Shown here: piece after piece, positions 9,699 to 20,922 of the stretch | Numbering within the stretch: the first letter of the stretch is position 1 | Layout: each line of letters opens with the position of its first letter | Source of the DNA: CBDUEF01 sp018063485 | Lineage (GTDB): Bacteria > Pseudomonadota > Alphaproteobacteria > Rhodobacterales > Rhodobacteraceae | Length of the DNA: 64,000 nucleotides | NCBI GenBank assembly: GCA_037045435.1 | Contig: JBAOID010000031.1 | Span: 186,001 to 250,000, forward strand | Reading direction: 5' to 3' | Translations under genes and position numbers: made by a program | Notes under the pieces: model-generated | Database searches by the model: none | The model's input: only the letters and a program-made list of their open reading frames with translations | What the model was told of the DNA's origin: nothing

Positions 9699-11864
9699 TC
9701 ACACCTGTTTCAACCAGATCGCCGTCAGCGGCGGCAAGCGTAACCAGCGCTGAAACCTCCCGTCCGTGATGCGCCACAGCCTCGGCCACCACCGCCCCCA
9801 GATTGCCCCGGTTGCCGCCCCCATAGATCGCCGCATCCGAATTCAAGATTTCACCCCAATTACCCGGCCCAGGCAGCCCCAGCCGATAGCGCCGCTCAAC
9901 CGGGGTCATATTCACCACCGCAACCACGGGCGCATCCTCTGCCCGGCCCTTGCGCAACCCAGGCATAAACCCCCGCCTCGGCATCATTGCTATTCGATCC
10001 ACTCAAACCCTTCGGGGCGCGTGTCATTCACATGCAGCGCCGGGGTCTCGCGATAAAGCCGGTTCAGATCGCGCACCAAGGCCTGCACGCCGCGATGGGC
10101 CGGATCGTCCAGCAAATGCCAATCCAGACTTTGATCATGGTTCCACTCGCGATTTTGCGCAAACTCACAGCCCATGAACAACAGCTTCTTGCCCGGATGC
10201 GCCCACATGAACCCGTAATAGGCCCGCAGATTGGCAAATTTCGACGCCAGATCGCCCGGCATCTTGGCCAGCATCGCGCCCTTGCCATGCACCACCTCAT
10301 CATGGCTGATCGGCAGGATGTAATTCTCGGACCAGGCGTAATTCAGCCCGAAGGTCATCTGATGATGGTGGAATTTGCGGAAAATCGGGTCTTTCTGCAT
10401 GTAGGACAGGGTGTCGTTCATCCAGCCCATGTTCCACTTGAACCCAAATCCGAGGCCGCCGTGATTCACCGGGCGCGACACACCGGGAAAGGCCGTGCTT
10501 TCCTCGGCCACCGTCATGATCCCCGCCACCTCGCCGTAAGCCGTGATGTTCATCTTTTGCAGCAGCGCAATCGCCTCATAATTCTCGCGCCCGCCGTCCT
10601 TGTTGGGCAGCCATTGCCCGGCAGCACGCGAATAATCGCGGTAAAGCATGCTGGCCACCGCATCCACACGCAGCCCGTCGATGTGATATTCCTCTAACCA
10701 ATACAAAGCATTCGAGATCAGAAAATTCGCCACCTCAACCCGGCCATAGTTATAGATCAGCGTGTTCCAATCTTGATGAAACCCCTCGCGCGGGTCGGCA
10801 TGTTCATAAAGTGCCGTGCCATCAAACCGCGCCAACCCGTGGGCATCGGTCGGAAAATGACCCGGCACCCAGTCAAGCAAAACGCCCAAACCCGCGCCAT
10901 GCGCAGCCTCGATCAGCGCGCGAAACTCATTTGGCGTGCCATGCCGGATCGTCGGCGCAAACAGGCCCACCGGCTGATAACCCCAGGACCCGTCAAAGGG
11001 AAATTCCGACACCGGCATGAGTTCGATATGGGTAAACCCCATATCCACCGCATAGCCCACCAACTCCTTGGCAAGCTCCACATAAGACAGCATCCGCCCC
11101 CCCGGCGCGCGCTTCCACGAGCCCAGATGCACCTCATAGACCGAAATTGGCGCATCAATATTCTGCACCGCCCCCCGCGCCGCCATCCAGCCGCCATCCG
11201 TCCAGACCGCGCCCTCGATCTTGCGCACCACGCTGGCATTGGCAGGCGCATGTTCCGAGCCAAAACCCACCGGATCGGATTTCAGCGGCAAGACTGCACC
11301 ATCCTTGCCTTGCACTTCATAGCGGTAGACCGCGCCCTCGCCGATCCCCGGCAAAAACGTCTCCCACACCCCGCCGCGCCTGCGCATCGGATGCCGGCGC
11401 CCGTCCCAATGGTTGAAATCGCCCACCACCGAAACCCGCCTGGCATTGGGCGCCCAGACCGCGAAATGCGTACCCCAAGCGCCCTCATGCGGGATTACAT
11501 GCGCGCCCAAAACCTGCCACAGCCGCTGGTGGCTGCCCTCGCCCAGCAGATATTCGTCCAACTCGCCCAGCACCGGGCCAAAGCGAAAAGCGTCCTCGGC
11601 CTCCCATTCCGCGCCATGCCCCTGCCAGCGCAAGCGGTAGGGCATCTGTTGGGCCAGTTCCGCCGCAAACAGCCCATGCCCCAAGGCCTGCGCCGCAATC
11701 TCCTTGCCACCTGCCAGAACCACCAGCCCTTCCGCGCCCGGATCAAAGGCCAGAACCGACCATTTGCCCCCGCGCTGGTGCAGGCCCAGCACCGAAAACG
11801 GATCCTCATGCCGCCCCTCGACCAGGGCCGCAGCCGTGCTTTGGTCGATCAGGGGTTTTGCCAT
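9699..11864 (-). CDS. glgB: 1,4-alpha-glucan branching enzyme, three apparent frameshifts
   Basis: A GH13 branching enzyme that introduces alpha-1,6 branches. N-terminal carbohydrate modules include GTHFAVWAPNARRVSVVGDF; the catalytic part includes GLRVDAVASMLYRDY (nucleophile Asp), YGEVAGIMTVAEES (acid Glu in AEES) and PISHDEVVHGKGAM. As sequenced it stops after RPEGFEWIE. The missing C-terminus appears in neighbouring frames: SNDAEAGVYAWV, then RKGRAEDAPVVAVVNMTPVE...HHGREVSALVT, then LPPLTAIWLKQV and a stop at 9699. Three one-base insertions (near 9991, 9955 and 9747) explain this; corrected length is 720 residues, family-typical. Located between glgP and glgC. Confidence 0.92.
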
Positions 11865-11885
11865 TCAACACTCTCTTTCAACAGG

Positions 11886-14289
11886 TTACAGCGCTGATCT
11901 AACATCCCATATTTCCGACATATAGCTGCGGATGGTGCGATCGGATGAGAAGAACCCCGACCGCGCCGTGTTCAACACCGCCATTTTCCCCCAACGCTCG
12001 GTATCGCGCCAAGCCAGATCAACCGCCGCTTGCGCCTGATCATAGGCATCAAAATCCGCCGCCACGAGGAAATAATCATGGTGCCAGATGCGGTCGAGCA
12101 AGCCGAAATAGCGATCCTTTTGATCCGGGCTGAACTGCCCCTGGGCTATCGCCTCCAGCGCCCCTTGCAACGCAGGGCTGGCCTCAATCGCAAAACGCGA
12201 CTGATCCGCCATCTGCCGCTTGCGCAGAACCTCCGCAGCAGTCATGCCGAACAAAAAGAAGTTATCCCCCCCAACCTCTTGCAATATCTCAACATTCGCG
12301 CCGTCCAAAGTGCCAATCGTCACCGCGCCGTTCATCATGAACTTCATGTTCCCGGTGCCGGACGCCTCCATCCCCGCCGTGGAAATCTGTTCCGACAGAG
12401 TCCGCCGCCGGGATCAACCGTTCCGCCATCGAAACGTTGTAATTGGCCGGATAGACGATCTTCAGCCGATCCCCAACTTCAGGGTCAGCATTAACAACCG
12501 CCGTCACATCATTGATAAGGCGGATTATCTCCTTGGCCGCAGCATAACCCGGCGCGGATTTGCCGCCGAAAATCTTCACCCGTGGCACGAAATCGCCCGC
12601 AGGGTTGGCTTTGATCCGCTGATATTGCGCGATCACTTGCAGGATGTTCAGCAACTGACGCTTGTATTCATGGATGCGCTTTACCTGCACATCGAAAATC
12701 GCATCCGGGTTGACCTGCACCCCGGATTCGTCCGCAATCCACTGCGCCAAAGCGACCTTGCTTACCCGCTTGGCCGCCATAAACTCGCCCCGGAAGCCCT
12801 TGTCATCACTAAACGATTCCAAACCCTTCAACCGGTCAAGATCAGCCTCCCACCCTGGCCCGATGGTCTTGGTGATCAATTCAGCCAACGGCTTGTTGCA
12901 CATTGCCAACCACCGGCGCGGCGTCACGCCATTGGTCATATTGGTGATCCGCCCCGGATGCAGACGGTTCAGCTCGGGGAACAAGGTTTCCCTGATCAAT
13001 TCGGTATGCAACTGCGATACCCCGTTGACCTTATGCGCCATCACAAAGGCCAACTCGCCCATCCGCACTTCGTTATTCTTCACAATCGCAACGGAATGCG
13101 GCGGATGGAAGGTGCGGCGGTGCCACCTGTCAATGCGCTCCACAATCTGCATATGGCGCGGCAACACCGTACCAAAGGTAAAGGTTGACCACCGCTCCAA
13201 AGCCTCGGGCAGCAGCGTGTGATTGGTATAGCCCAGACAGCCTTGCGCCACCGGCAGCGCCTCATCAAACGCCATCCCATGCTCATCCACCAACAGCCGG
13301 ATCAACTCCGGCCCCGCAATCGCCGGATGGGTATCATTCATCTGGATCGCCACCGACGCAGGCAAGGCGCGCAAGTCGGAATGATTGGAAAGATATCGCC
13401 GCAAGATGTCTTGCAAGGCGGCCGAGGTCAGGAAGAACTCTTGTTTCAGCCGCAATTCCTTGCCCTGATAGGTGGTGTCATCGGGATACAGCACCCGGCT
13501 AAGGGTGCGTGCCAAAGCCTCGGGTTCCGCCGCCGCCGCGTAATCGCCACGATTGAACCGCTCCAGATCGAACAGCGCCGTCGATTGCGCCCCCCACAGC
13601 CGCAGCGTATTGGCCCATCTGCCCTTCCAGCCGATCACCGGCGTGTCATGCGCCACGGCGCGCACGGTTTCGCCCGGCAGCCAAATCTCGCGCCCGTCAA
13701 TCACGTCGACATGGCCGTGAAACGGCACGATATAGGCGCTTTCGGGTCGCGCAAACTCCCATGGGCCGGAATGGCTCAGCCAATCTTCCGGCATTTCCAC
13801 CTGCCGCCCGCCCTCGAACCGTTGCTTGAACAGCCCATGCTCATAGCGGATGCCGTAACCATAGGCCGGGCAGCCCAGCGTCGCCATGCTTTCCATGAAA
13901 CAGGCCGCCAGCCTGCCCAATCCGCCATTCCCCAGCGCCGCATCCGGCTCATCCTCGACAATCGCGTGGAAATCCTGCCCCAGATCACTCATCACCTTTT
14001 GCGCCATCTCGCGCAGGCCAAGGTTGACGGTGGCATCCTCCAGCAGACGCCCGATCAGAAACTCCATCGACAGATAGTAGACCCGCTTCCTGTCCTCGGC
14101 CCAAGTACGCCGTGTCGAGGCAAACCACGGCTCCACCACCCGGTCGCGAATGGCAAAAGACAGTGCCATGCGCCAGTCATAGCGGCTGGCATTGGGCATA
14201 TCCTTGCCCAAAGTATAGGTCAGATGCCGCAAAACATCGGCTTGCAACAGGTTCGGCGTCAGTCTCGGATCAGTCACTCGGGATTCCAT
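11886..14289 (-). CDS. glgP: Glycogen/starch/alpha-glucan phosphorylase, frameshifted as sequenced
   Basis: A PLP-dependent GT35 phosphorylase that releases glucose-1-phosphate from glycogen ends. Family features are YYLSMEFLIGR, EDEPDAALGNGGLGRLAACF, HPPHSVAIVKNNEVRMGELA, the segment DVQVKRIHEYKRQLLN and the PLP-lysine motif EASGTGNMKFMMNGA. The last motif lies in a different frame from the rest: after ERLIPAAD one extra T (plus-strand A near 12399) breaks the gene where LSEQISTAGM is expected. Corrected length is 800 residues. The first gene of the operon; it ends 21 bases before glgB. QGCLGYTNHT replaces the more usual TCAYTNHT. Confidence 0.93.
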
Positions 14290-14384
14290 GATTGCGTTGT
14301 GATCGCCTGGCCAGTGGTCTGGGCATCTTTCGTCAAGAACTGTCGCCGATGCAAGATTTCATCAGTGCCTCACCGTTTGGGCAG

Positions 14385-14420
14385 CACAATGTTAGCGCAA
14401 TCAATAGCGCATTCAATAGC
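14385..14420. repeat. Tandem 12-bp repeats upstream of glgP
   Basis: Two near-identical 12-base units, GCAATCAATAGC (14397-14408) and GCATTCAATAGC (14409-14420), follow a degenerate third unit CACAATGTTAGC (14385-14396). They lie about 100-130 bases upstream of the glgP start. Helical-period spacing suggests a regulator array, but no protein can be named. Confidence 0.55.
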
Positions 14421-14526
14421 GTCTATCCGGTGAAAATCAAACTCCCAAAACGGTTTGGGGTGCGCAATCCACCGCAAGACAGGCAAGCAAGACTCTTTCA
14501 AAAAGCCGCACAAGCAAAACATAAAT

Positions 14527-14540
14527 CTGATCCAGATCAA
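14527..14540. promoter_or_regulatory. FNR/FnrL-like box upstream of Rrf2 regulator
   Basis: The sequence CTGAT-CCAG-ATCAA matches the FNR/Anr consensus TTGAT-N4-ATCAA with one mismatch. It is centred about 81 bases before the Rrf2 start at 14615. Oxygen-responsive control by an FnrL-type regulator is inferred, not shown. Confidence 0.5.
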
Positions 14541-14614
14541 ATCCGCCCGAAAACAATCCCGCTAGGCTCGTCGGCAATTGCCTTCATGACAACGAATTTT
14601 TCAGGGAGTAAGCC

Positions 14615-15035
14615 ATGCGACTGACCACCCGTTCCAACCTTGCCATGCGCACGCTGATGTATTGCGCTGCCAATCCCGGCAAGATCGTGCGCAAGGCCGA
14701 AATCGCCCGCACCTGTCAGGTTTCGGAAAACCATCTGGCGCAGGTGATCCACCTTTTGGCCCGCGACAGCTATCTGGCCACCCAACGCGGCCGCTCAGGC
14801 GGCTTGCAATTGGCGCGCCCTGCATCCGAGATCACCGTCGGCGCGGTGTTTCGCAGTTTCGAAAAGGTGCTGCCTTTCACCGAATGCAGCGAGGATCGCG
14901 CCAGCACCTGTCCTTTGGCCGGGGTTTGCCGGTTGAAATGTGTCCTCGGTGAAGCGCTGGATGCGTTTTATGCCAAGCTCGATGCGGTCACGGTGGCCGA
15001 TCTTGTCGAGGGCAATCTGGCGCTTCAGGATTTGC

Positions 15036-15049
<14 letters not shown>
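14615..15049 (+). CDS. Rrf2-family Fe-S transcriptional regulator (NsrR/RirA-like)
   Basis: A 144-residue Rrf2 regulator. The N-terminal winged helix starts MRLTTRSNLAMRTLMYCAA, with recognition region VSENHLAQVIHLLARDSYL and the wing GRSGGLQLARP. Three cysteines in C-x7-C-x5-C spacing (ECSEDRAST-C-PLAGV-C, about residues 91-105) should bind an Fe-S cluster that senses NO, iron or oxygen. The C-x7-C-x5-C spacing is, as I recall, more like RirA than E. coli NsrR, but family assignment from spacing alone is weak. A good AGGGAG site precedes the ATG. The 3' end overlaps the convergent copA end by 14 bases. An FNR-like box lies upstream. Confidence 0.85.
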
Positions 15050-17416
<2,367 letters not shown>

Positions 17417-17432
17417 GTTGGTCTCCTTGCCC

Positions 17433-17463
17433 GAGATAGGCGATCTCATGTCCCCTAGGTCAA
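17433..17463 (-). promoter_or_regulatory. Candidate copA promoter with 19-bp spacer
   Basis: On the minus strand, TTGACC (17458-17463) and TATCTC (17433-17438) are separated by 19 bases. A long 19-bp spacer is typical of promoters activated by MerR-family regulators such as CueR. The spacer lacks a clear CueR dyad, so this is only suggestive. Confidence 0.35.
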
Positions 17464-17568
17464 CCCCTGCGCGCCAGATAGCCGCAGCAACGGGGCGGCA
17501 AAGATCCAGCCCTTGATTTCCCCGATGCCTCCCCCCTTATACTGATCTTATCCAACCCCGAGGACAAC

Positions 17569-17775
17569 ATGATCACTCTTGCCATCCCCGATATGTCTTG
17601 CGGCCATTGCAAAGCCTCGGTCGAGGCCGCGCTTTCCCCGCTTTGCGGCGTGAAAACGGTGACGGTCGATCTGGCCAGCCGTCAGGTGCAGATCGACGGC
17701 TCACCGAAAACCGATGCCCTGCTGGCCTCACTGAGTGAAATTGGCTTCCCGGCCACTCTGATCTCGGCAGACTAG
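17569..17775 (+). CDS. copZ: Heavy-metal-associated (CopZ-like) copper chaperone
   Basis: A 68-residue single HMA domain with the metal motif DMSCGHC at residues 8-14 and the ferredoxin-like beta-alpha-beta pattern (VEAALSPLCGVKTVTVDL, then LLASLSEIGFPATLI). It should bind Cu+ in the cytoplasm and pass it to CopA. It is divergent from copA, about 150 bases away, which supports a copper role. The ATG is preceded by GAGGAC. MerP-like mercury binding is a less likely alternative given this context. Confidence 0.85.
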   Translation: MITLAIPDMSCGHCKASVEAALSPLCGVKTVTVDLASRQVQIDGSPKTDALLASLSEIGFPATLISAD

Positions 17776-17926
17776 CGCCGAAGGCCCCGGCTAACCTGAT
17801 CAATTCATTGCAAAAGCCCCACCATCGGCTTAGTTGATCGCAATCTCGCCACAATCGGGACGCTATAGCGCCCTGACCCGCGCGCAGAGTGATTCGAGAC
17901 AGGCCAAAAAGAAACGGAGCAGTTCC

Positions 17927-18055
17927 ATGGCAAGCCCCAAACCAAGCCCGCAACAGGGCGGCACCCAGACCCCGACGCAGCAACAGGGCCAGTCAGTTCC
18001 CCCTGTCGCGCAACAAGGCACACAGCCGATCTTCAAGGATTGGGCCTCGATCTGA
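17927..18055 (+). CDS. Small Pro/Gln-rich hypothetical protein (42 aa)
   Basis: A 42-residue protein, beginning MASPKPSPQQGG and ending QPIFKDWASI. The middle is low-complexity Pro, Gln and Thr; only the C-terminal tail looks conserved. A GGAG ribosome site sits seven bases before the ATG and a strong terminator follows 23 bases after the stop, which together argue that it is a real transcription unit. From memory, small proteins with a P-x-F-x-D-(W/F)-A-S-I tail occur in other Rhodobacterales, but I cannot verify this. There is no signal peptide or membrane segment. Function unknown. Confidence 0.6.
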   Translation: MASPKPSPQQGGTQTPTQQQGQSVPPVAQQGTQPIFKDWASI

Positions 18056-18078
18056 GGTCAGCATATTGCGACGTTGCG

Positions 18079-18103
18079 GCCAGCCCTTTAGGCTGGCCTT
18101 TTC
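18079..18103 (+). terminator. Rho-independent terminator after small Pro/Gln-rich gene
   Basis: GGCCAGCC pairs perfectly with GGCTGGCC around a 5-base loop, followed directly by TTTT. It closes the small upstream gene before the TfoX-C gene. Confidence 0.8.
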
Positions 18104-18117
18104 ATTGGTGCGCCACG

Positions 18118-18456
18118 ATGTCCGACCCGATTTCCTCAATCGCCAACCTCGGCCCGGCCTCGGAAGCGGCCTTTGCCAAGGCGGGCATTACCACCGCCCA
18201 GGAGTTGCGCGCCATCGGTGCCGATGAAGGCTATCGCCGCCTGCTCGCCGCTGGCACTCAGCCGCATTTCATCGGCTACTATGTCTTGCACATGGCCCTG
18301 CAAGGCCGCCCATGGAACGATTGCAAGGGCGAGGAAAAGAAAGCCCTGCGCGCACGCTTTGACAAGATCAAGGCAGGCCATGCCGGATCAAAAGAAAAGG
18401 GCCGCTCCGATCTGGAGGCGGCCCTGCAATTCTTTGGCGTGATTGAACGGCGGTAA
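18118..18456 (+). CDS. TfoX C-terminal domain family protein
   Basis: A 112-residue protein consisting only of the C-terminal TfoX/Sxy domain (PF04994-like): SIANLGPASEAAFAKAGITTAQELRAIGADEGYRRLL, then the family-typical HMALQGRPWNDCKGEEKKALR. It resembles a helix-hairpin-helix fold; full TfoX regulates competence in gammaproteobacteria, but stand-alone C-terminal forms in alphaproteobacteria have no assigned role. The start MSDPISSIANLG matches the domain start. It is convergent with ndk with only two bases between the stops. Confidence 0.8.
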   Translation: MSDPISSIANLGPASEAAFAKAGITTAQELRAIGADEGYRRLLAAGTQPHFIGYYVLHMALQGRPWNDCKGEEKKALRARFDKIKAGHAGSKEKGRSDLEAALQFFGVIERR

Positions 18457-18458
18457 GA

Positions 18459-18881
18459 TCAGCCGACCAGTTCAAGGCCCGAGAAGAAGAACGCGATCTC
18501 GCGCGCAGCCGAAGCCGCCGAATCCGAGCCATGAACCGAATTCTCGCCCTTGGACAAAGCGAACTCCTTGCGGATCGTGCCTGCATCGGCCGCTGCCGGA
18601 TCGGTCGCGCCCATCACTTCGCGGTTCTTGGCAATCGCGCCCTCACCTTCCAGCACCTGAACCACCACCGGCTCGGAGGCCATATAGGCGACCAGCTCGC
18701 CATAAAAGCCACGCTCGGAATGTTCGGCATAAAACGCGCCAGCGGTGGCGGTGGACAGATGGATGCGCTTGGAGGCCACAACCCGCAGGCCGGCATCTTC
18801 GAACTTGGCAACAATCTTGCCGGTCAGGTTGCGCTTGGTTGCATCGGGTTTGATGATCGACAGGGTGCGTTCGACGGCCAT
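18459..18881 (-). CDS. ndk: Nucleoside diphosphate kinase
   Basis: A 140-residue cytoplasmic enzyme that moves the terminal phosphate from ATP to other NDPs through a phospho-histidine. The sequence starts MAVERTLSIIKPDATKRN; KPDA is a family landmark, and the active-site histidine lies in ENSVHGSDS near residue 117. Family length is about 140, so it is complete. GGAG lies upstream of the ATG. It is divergent from the ABC-F gene. Confidence 0.97.
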   Translation of the reverse strand: MAVERTLSIIKPDATKRNLTGKIVAKFEDAGLRVVASKRIHLSTATAGAFYAEHSERGFYGELVAYMASEPVVVQVLEGEGAIAKNREVMGATDPAAADAGTIRKEFALSKGENSVHGSDSAASAAREIAFFFSGLELVG

Positions 18882-19073
18882 GAGGCTCTCCATGTGTATA
18901 GGGGCTGACTTGCCCCGAATTGCTATGGCGCCTGCTATCACGGGCTTTCGCGCTTGAAAAGCCGGGTTGCGGCCGCACGGCACAGGTGCAGCACGCATAA
19001 AGCACGGGTAAAGCCCGGGGCTTTTTCAGATCAGCAGTTGACGCCCGCACCACCTTCGGGCAAGCCCCGCTGC

Positions 19074-20921
19074 ATGTTGAAAATCGAAGATATCACCTAT
19101 TCCGTTGAAGGCCGCCCGCTGTTCGAGGGTGCCTCCGCCACCATTCCCACCGGCCATAAGGTTGGTCTTGTCGGCCGCAACGGCGCTGGCAAAACCACGC
19201 TTTTCCGGCTGATCCGCCGCGAATTGGCGCTTGAGGGCGGTGACATCACCATGCCCAACCGCGCCCGCATCGGCGGTGTGGCGCAAGAGGTGCCGTCGTC
19301 CTCAACCTCGCTGATCGACACGGTTCTGGCCGCCGATACCGAACGCGCCAGCCTTCTTGCCGAGGCTGAAACCGCCACCGATCCCCACCGCATTGCCGAG
19401 GTGCAAGCCCGTCTTGCCGATATCGACGCCTGGTCCGCCGAGGGCCGCGCTGCCAGCATTCTCAAGGGCTTAGGCTTTGATGCCGAGGCACAACTGCGCC
19501 CCTGTTCGGATTTTTCCGGCGGCTGGCGGATGCGTGTGGCGCTGGCTGGCGTGCTGTTTGCCCAGCCCGACTATCTGCTCTTGGACGAACCCACCAACTA
19601 CCTTGATCTTGAAGGCGCGCTTTGGCTGGAAAACTATCTCCAGAAATATCCGCATACGGTTTTGATCATCAGCCACGACCGCGGCCTGCTCAATCGTGCA
19701 GTGCAAGGCATCCTGCATCTGGACAACAAGAAGCTGACCTATTGGTCGGGTTCCTACGATCAATTCGCCCGCCAGTTCGCCGAACGCCGCGCCGTCTTGC
19801 AGGCCGAAGCCAAAAAGCAAGACGCTCGCCGCGCGCATCTGCAATCCTTTGTTGATCGTTTCAAGGCAAAAGCCTCCAAGGCCGTTCAAGCGCAATCGCG
19901 CGTGAAGATGCTGGAAAAAATGGAAACCATCACCGCGCCGGAAGACGCGAAGAAAGTGGTGTTCACCTTTCCAGTGCCAGAAGAACTGTCTCCCCCGATC
20001 ATCAATATGGAAGGCGTAGCCGTCGGCTACGGTGGCCCGCCCATTTTGAAAAAGCTGTCGCTGCGGATAGATCAAGACGACCGCATCGCGCTGCTTGGCC
20101 GAAACGGCGAAGGAAAATCAACTCTTTCCAAGCTGTTGGCAGGCAAACTTCAACCATCCGAAGGCAAGATGGTGCAATCTTCCAAGCTGCGGATCGGCTA
20201 TTTCGCCCAGCATCAGGTTGATGAGCTGCACATTGATGAGACGCCTTTGCAGCACGTCATGCGCCTGCGCCCCACCGAAGGCCAACCCCGCCTGCGCGCC
20301 CGTCTGGCAGGTTTTGGCCTGATGGCCGATCAGGCCGAAACTGTGGTGGGCCGGCTGTCGGGCGGCCAGAAAGCCCGCCTGTCGCTGCTCCTCGCCACCA
20401 TCGACGCTCCGCATCTGCTGATTCTCGACGAGCCGACCAACCACCTCGACATTGAATCGCGCGAAGCATTGGTTGAGGCGCTTATCGAATATTCCGGCGC
20501 GGTGGTTCTGGTCAGCCACGACATGCATCTGTTGTCTCTGGTCGCCGACCGTCTCTGGTTGGTAAAGGGTGGTGCCGTCACCCCCTATGCCGAAGATCTT
20601 GAAGCCTATCGTCGCCAGCTTCTGGCTGGCGATGAAGACGCAAAGCCCGCCAAACCCATTGAAAAACCTAAGAAAGTCTCGCAAGAAGACATCAAGGCCC
20701 TGCGCTCTGAGGTAAAGAAATCCGAAGAAAGGCTCGACAAGTTGAACGACATGCGCGACCGTCTGGCCAAGAAGCTGGCCGATCCGGAACTTTATGAAGC
20801 CTCCCGCGTCGGTGAATTGGAAACCTGGAACAAGAAATACGGCGAGGTCATGGAAGGCCTTGATCGTGCCGAGGCCATGTGGATGGCGGCACAAAGCAAG
20901 CTGGAGGCGGTAACGAAATAA
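19074..20921 (+). CDS. ABC-F family ATPase (YheS/Uup-type)
   Basis: A 615-residue soluble protein with two ATP-binding cassettes and no membrane segments, as in ABC-F ribosome-associated factors. The first cassette has Walker A GRNGAGKT and Walker B LLLDEPTNYLDLE; the second has GRNGEGKS, signature RLSGGQKARLS and LILDEPTNHLDIESREAL. The linker between them (about residues 235-310) is rich in Ala, Lys and Gln, and the C-terminus (about 540-615) is a predicted coiled coil. The start MLKIEDITYSV fits the family. The closest E. coli types are YheS and Uup; exact subfamily is uncertain. It probably helps stalled or initiating ribosomes. marC follows after one base. Confidence 0.9.
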   Translation: MLKIEDITYSVEGRPLFEGASATIPTGHKVGLVGRNGAGKTTLFRLIRRELALEGGDITMPNRARIGGVAQEVPSSSTSLIDTVLAADTERASLLAEAETATDPHRIAEVQARLADIDAWSAEGRAASILKGLGFDAEAQLRPCSDFSGGWRMRVALAGVLFAQPDYLLLDEPTNYLDLEGALWLENYLQKYPHTVLIISHDRGLLNRAVQGILHLDNKKLTYWSGSYDQFARQFAERRAVLQAEAKKQDARRAHLQSFVDRFKAKASKAVQAQSRVKMLEKMETITAPEDAKKVVFTFPVPEELSPPIINMEGVAVGYGGPPILKKLSLRIDQDDRIALLGRNGEGKSTLSKLLAGKLQPSEGKMVQSSKLRIGYFAQHQVDELHIDETPLQHVMRLRPTEGQPRLRARLAGFGLMADQAETVVGRLSGGQKARLSLLLATIDAPHLLILDEPTNHLDIESREALVEALIEYSGAVVLVSHDMHLLSLVADRLWLVKGGAVTPYAEDLEAYRRQLLAGDEDAKPAKPIEKPKKVSQEDIKALRSEVKKSEERLDKLNDMRDRLAKKLADPELYEASRVGELETWNKKYGEVMEGLDRAEAMWMAAQSKLEAVTK

Positions 20922-20922
20922 T

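Larger units (their letters stand above)
14290..14614. other. Divergent control region between glgP and the Rrf2-family gene
   Basis: A 325-base gap that must carry promoters for the leftward glycogen operon and the rightward Rrf2 gene. It is less GC-rich than its surroundings. Two structures stand out and are listed separately: 12-bp tandem repeats (14385-14420) and an FNR-like palindrome (14527-14540). No small ORF with a convincing ribosome site was seen. Confidence 0.5.

Noticed and set aside
3187..14289. Degenerating glycogen operon by natural pseudogenisation
   Set aside because: glgA and glgX are intact, breaks are single-base, and the same type of indel affects unrelated essential-type genes elsewhere in the window; error is more likely, although decay is not disproved.
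13219..14433. 404-codon plus-strand open frame
   Set aside because: It is antisense to glgP, His/Pro/Arg/Gln-rich as such shadows usually are, and without motif.
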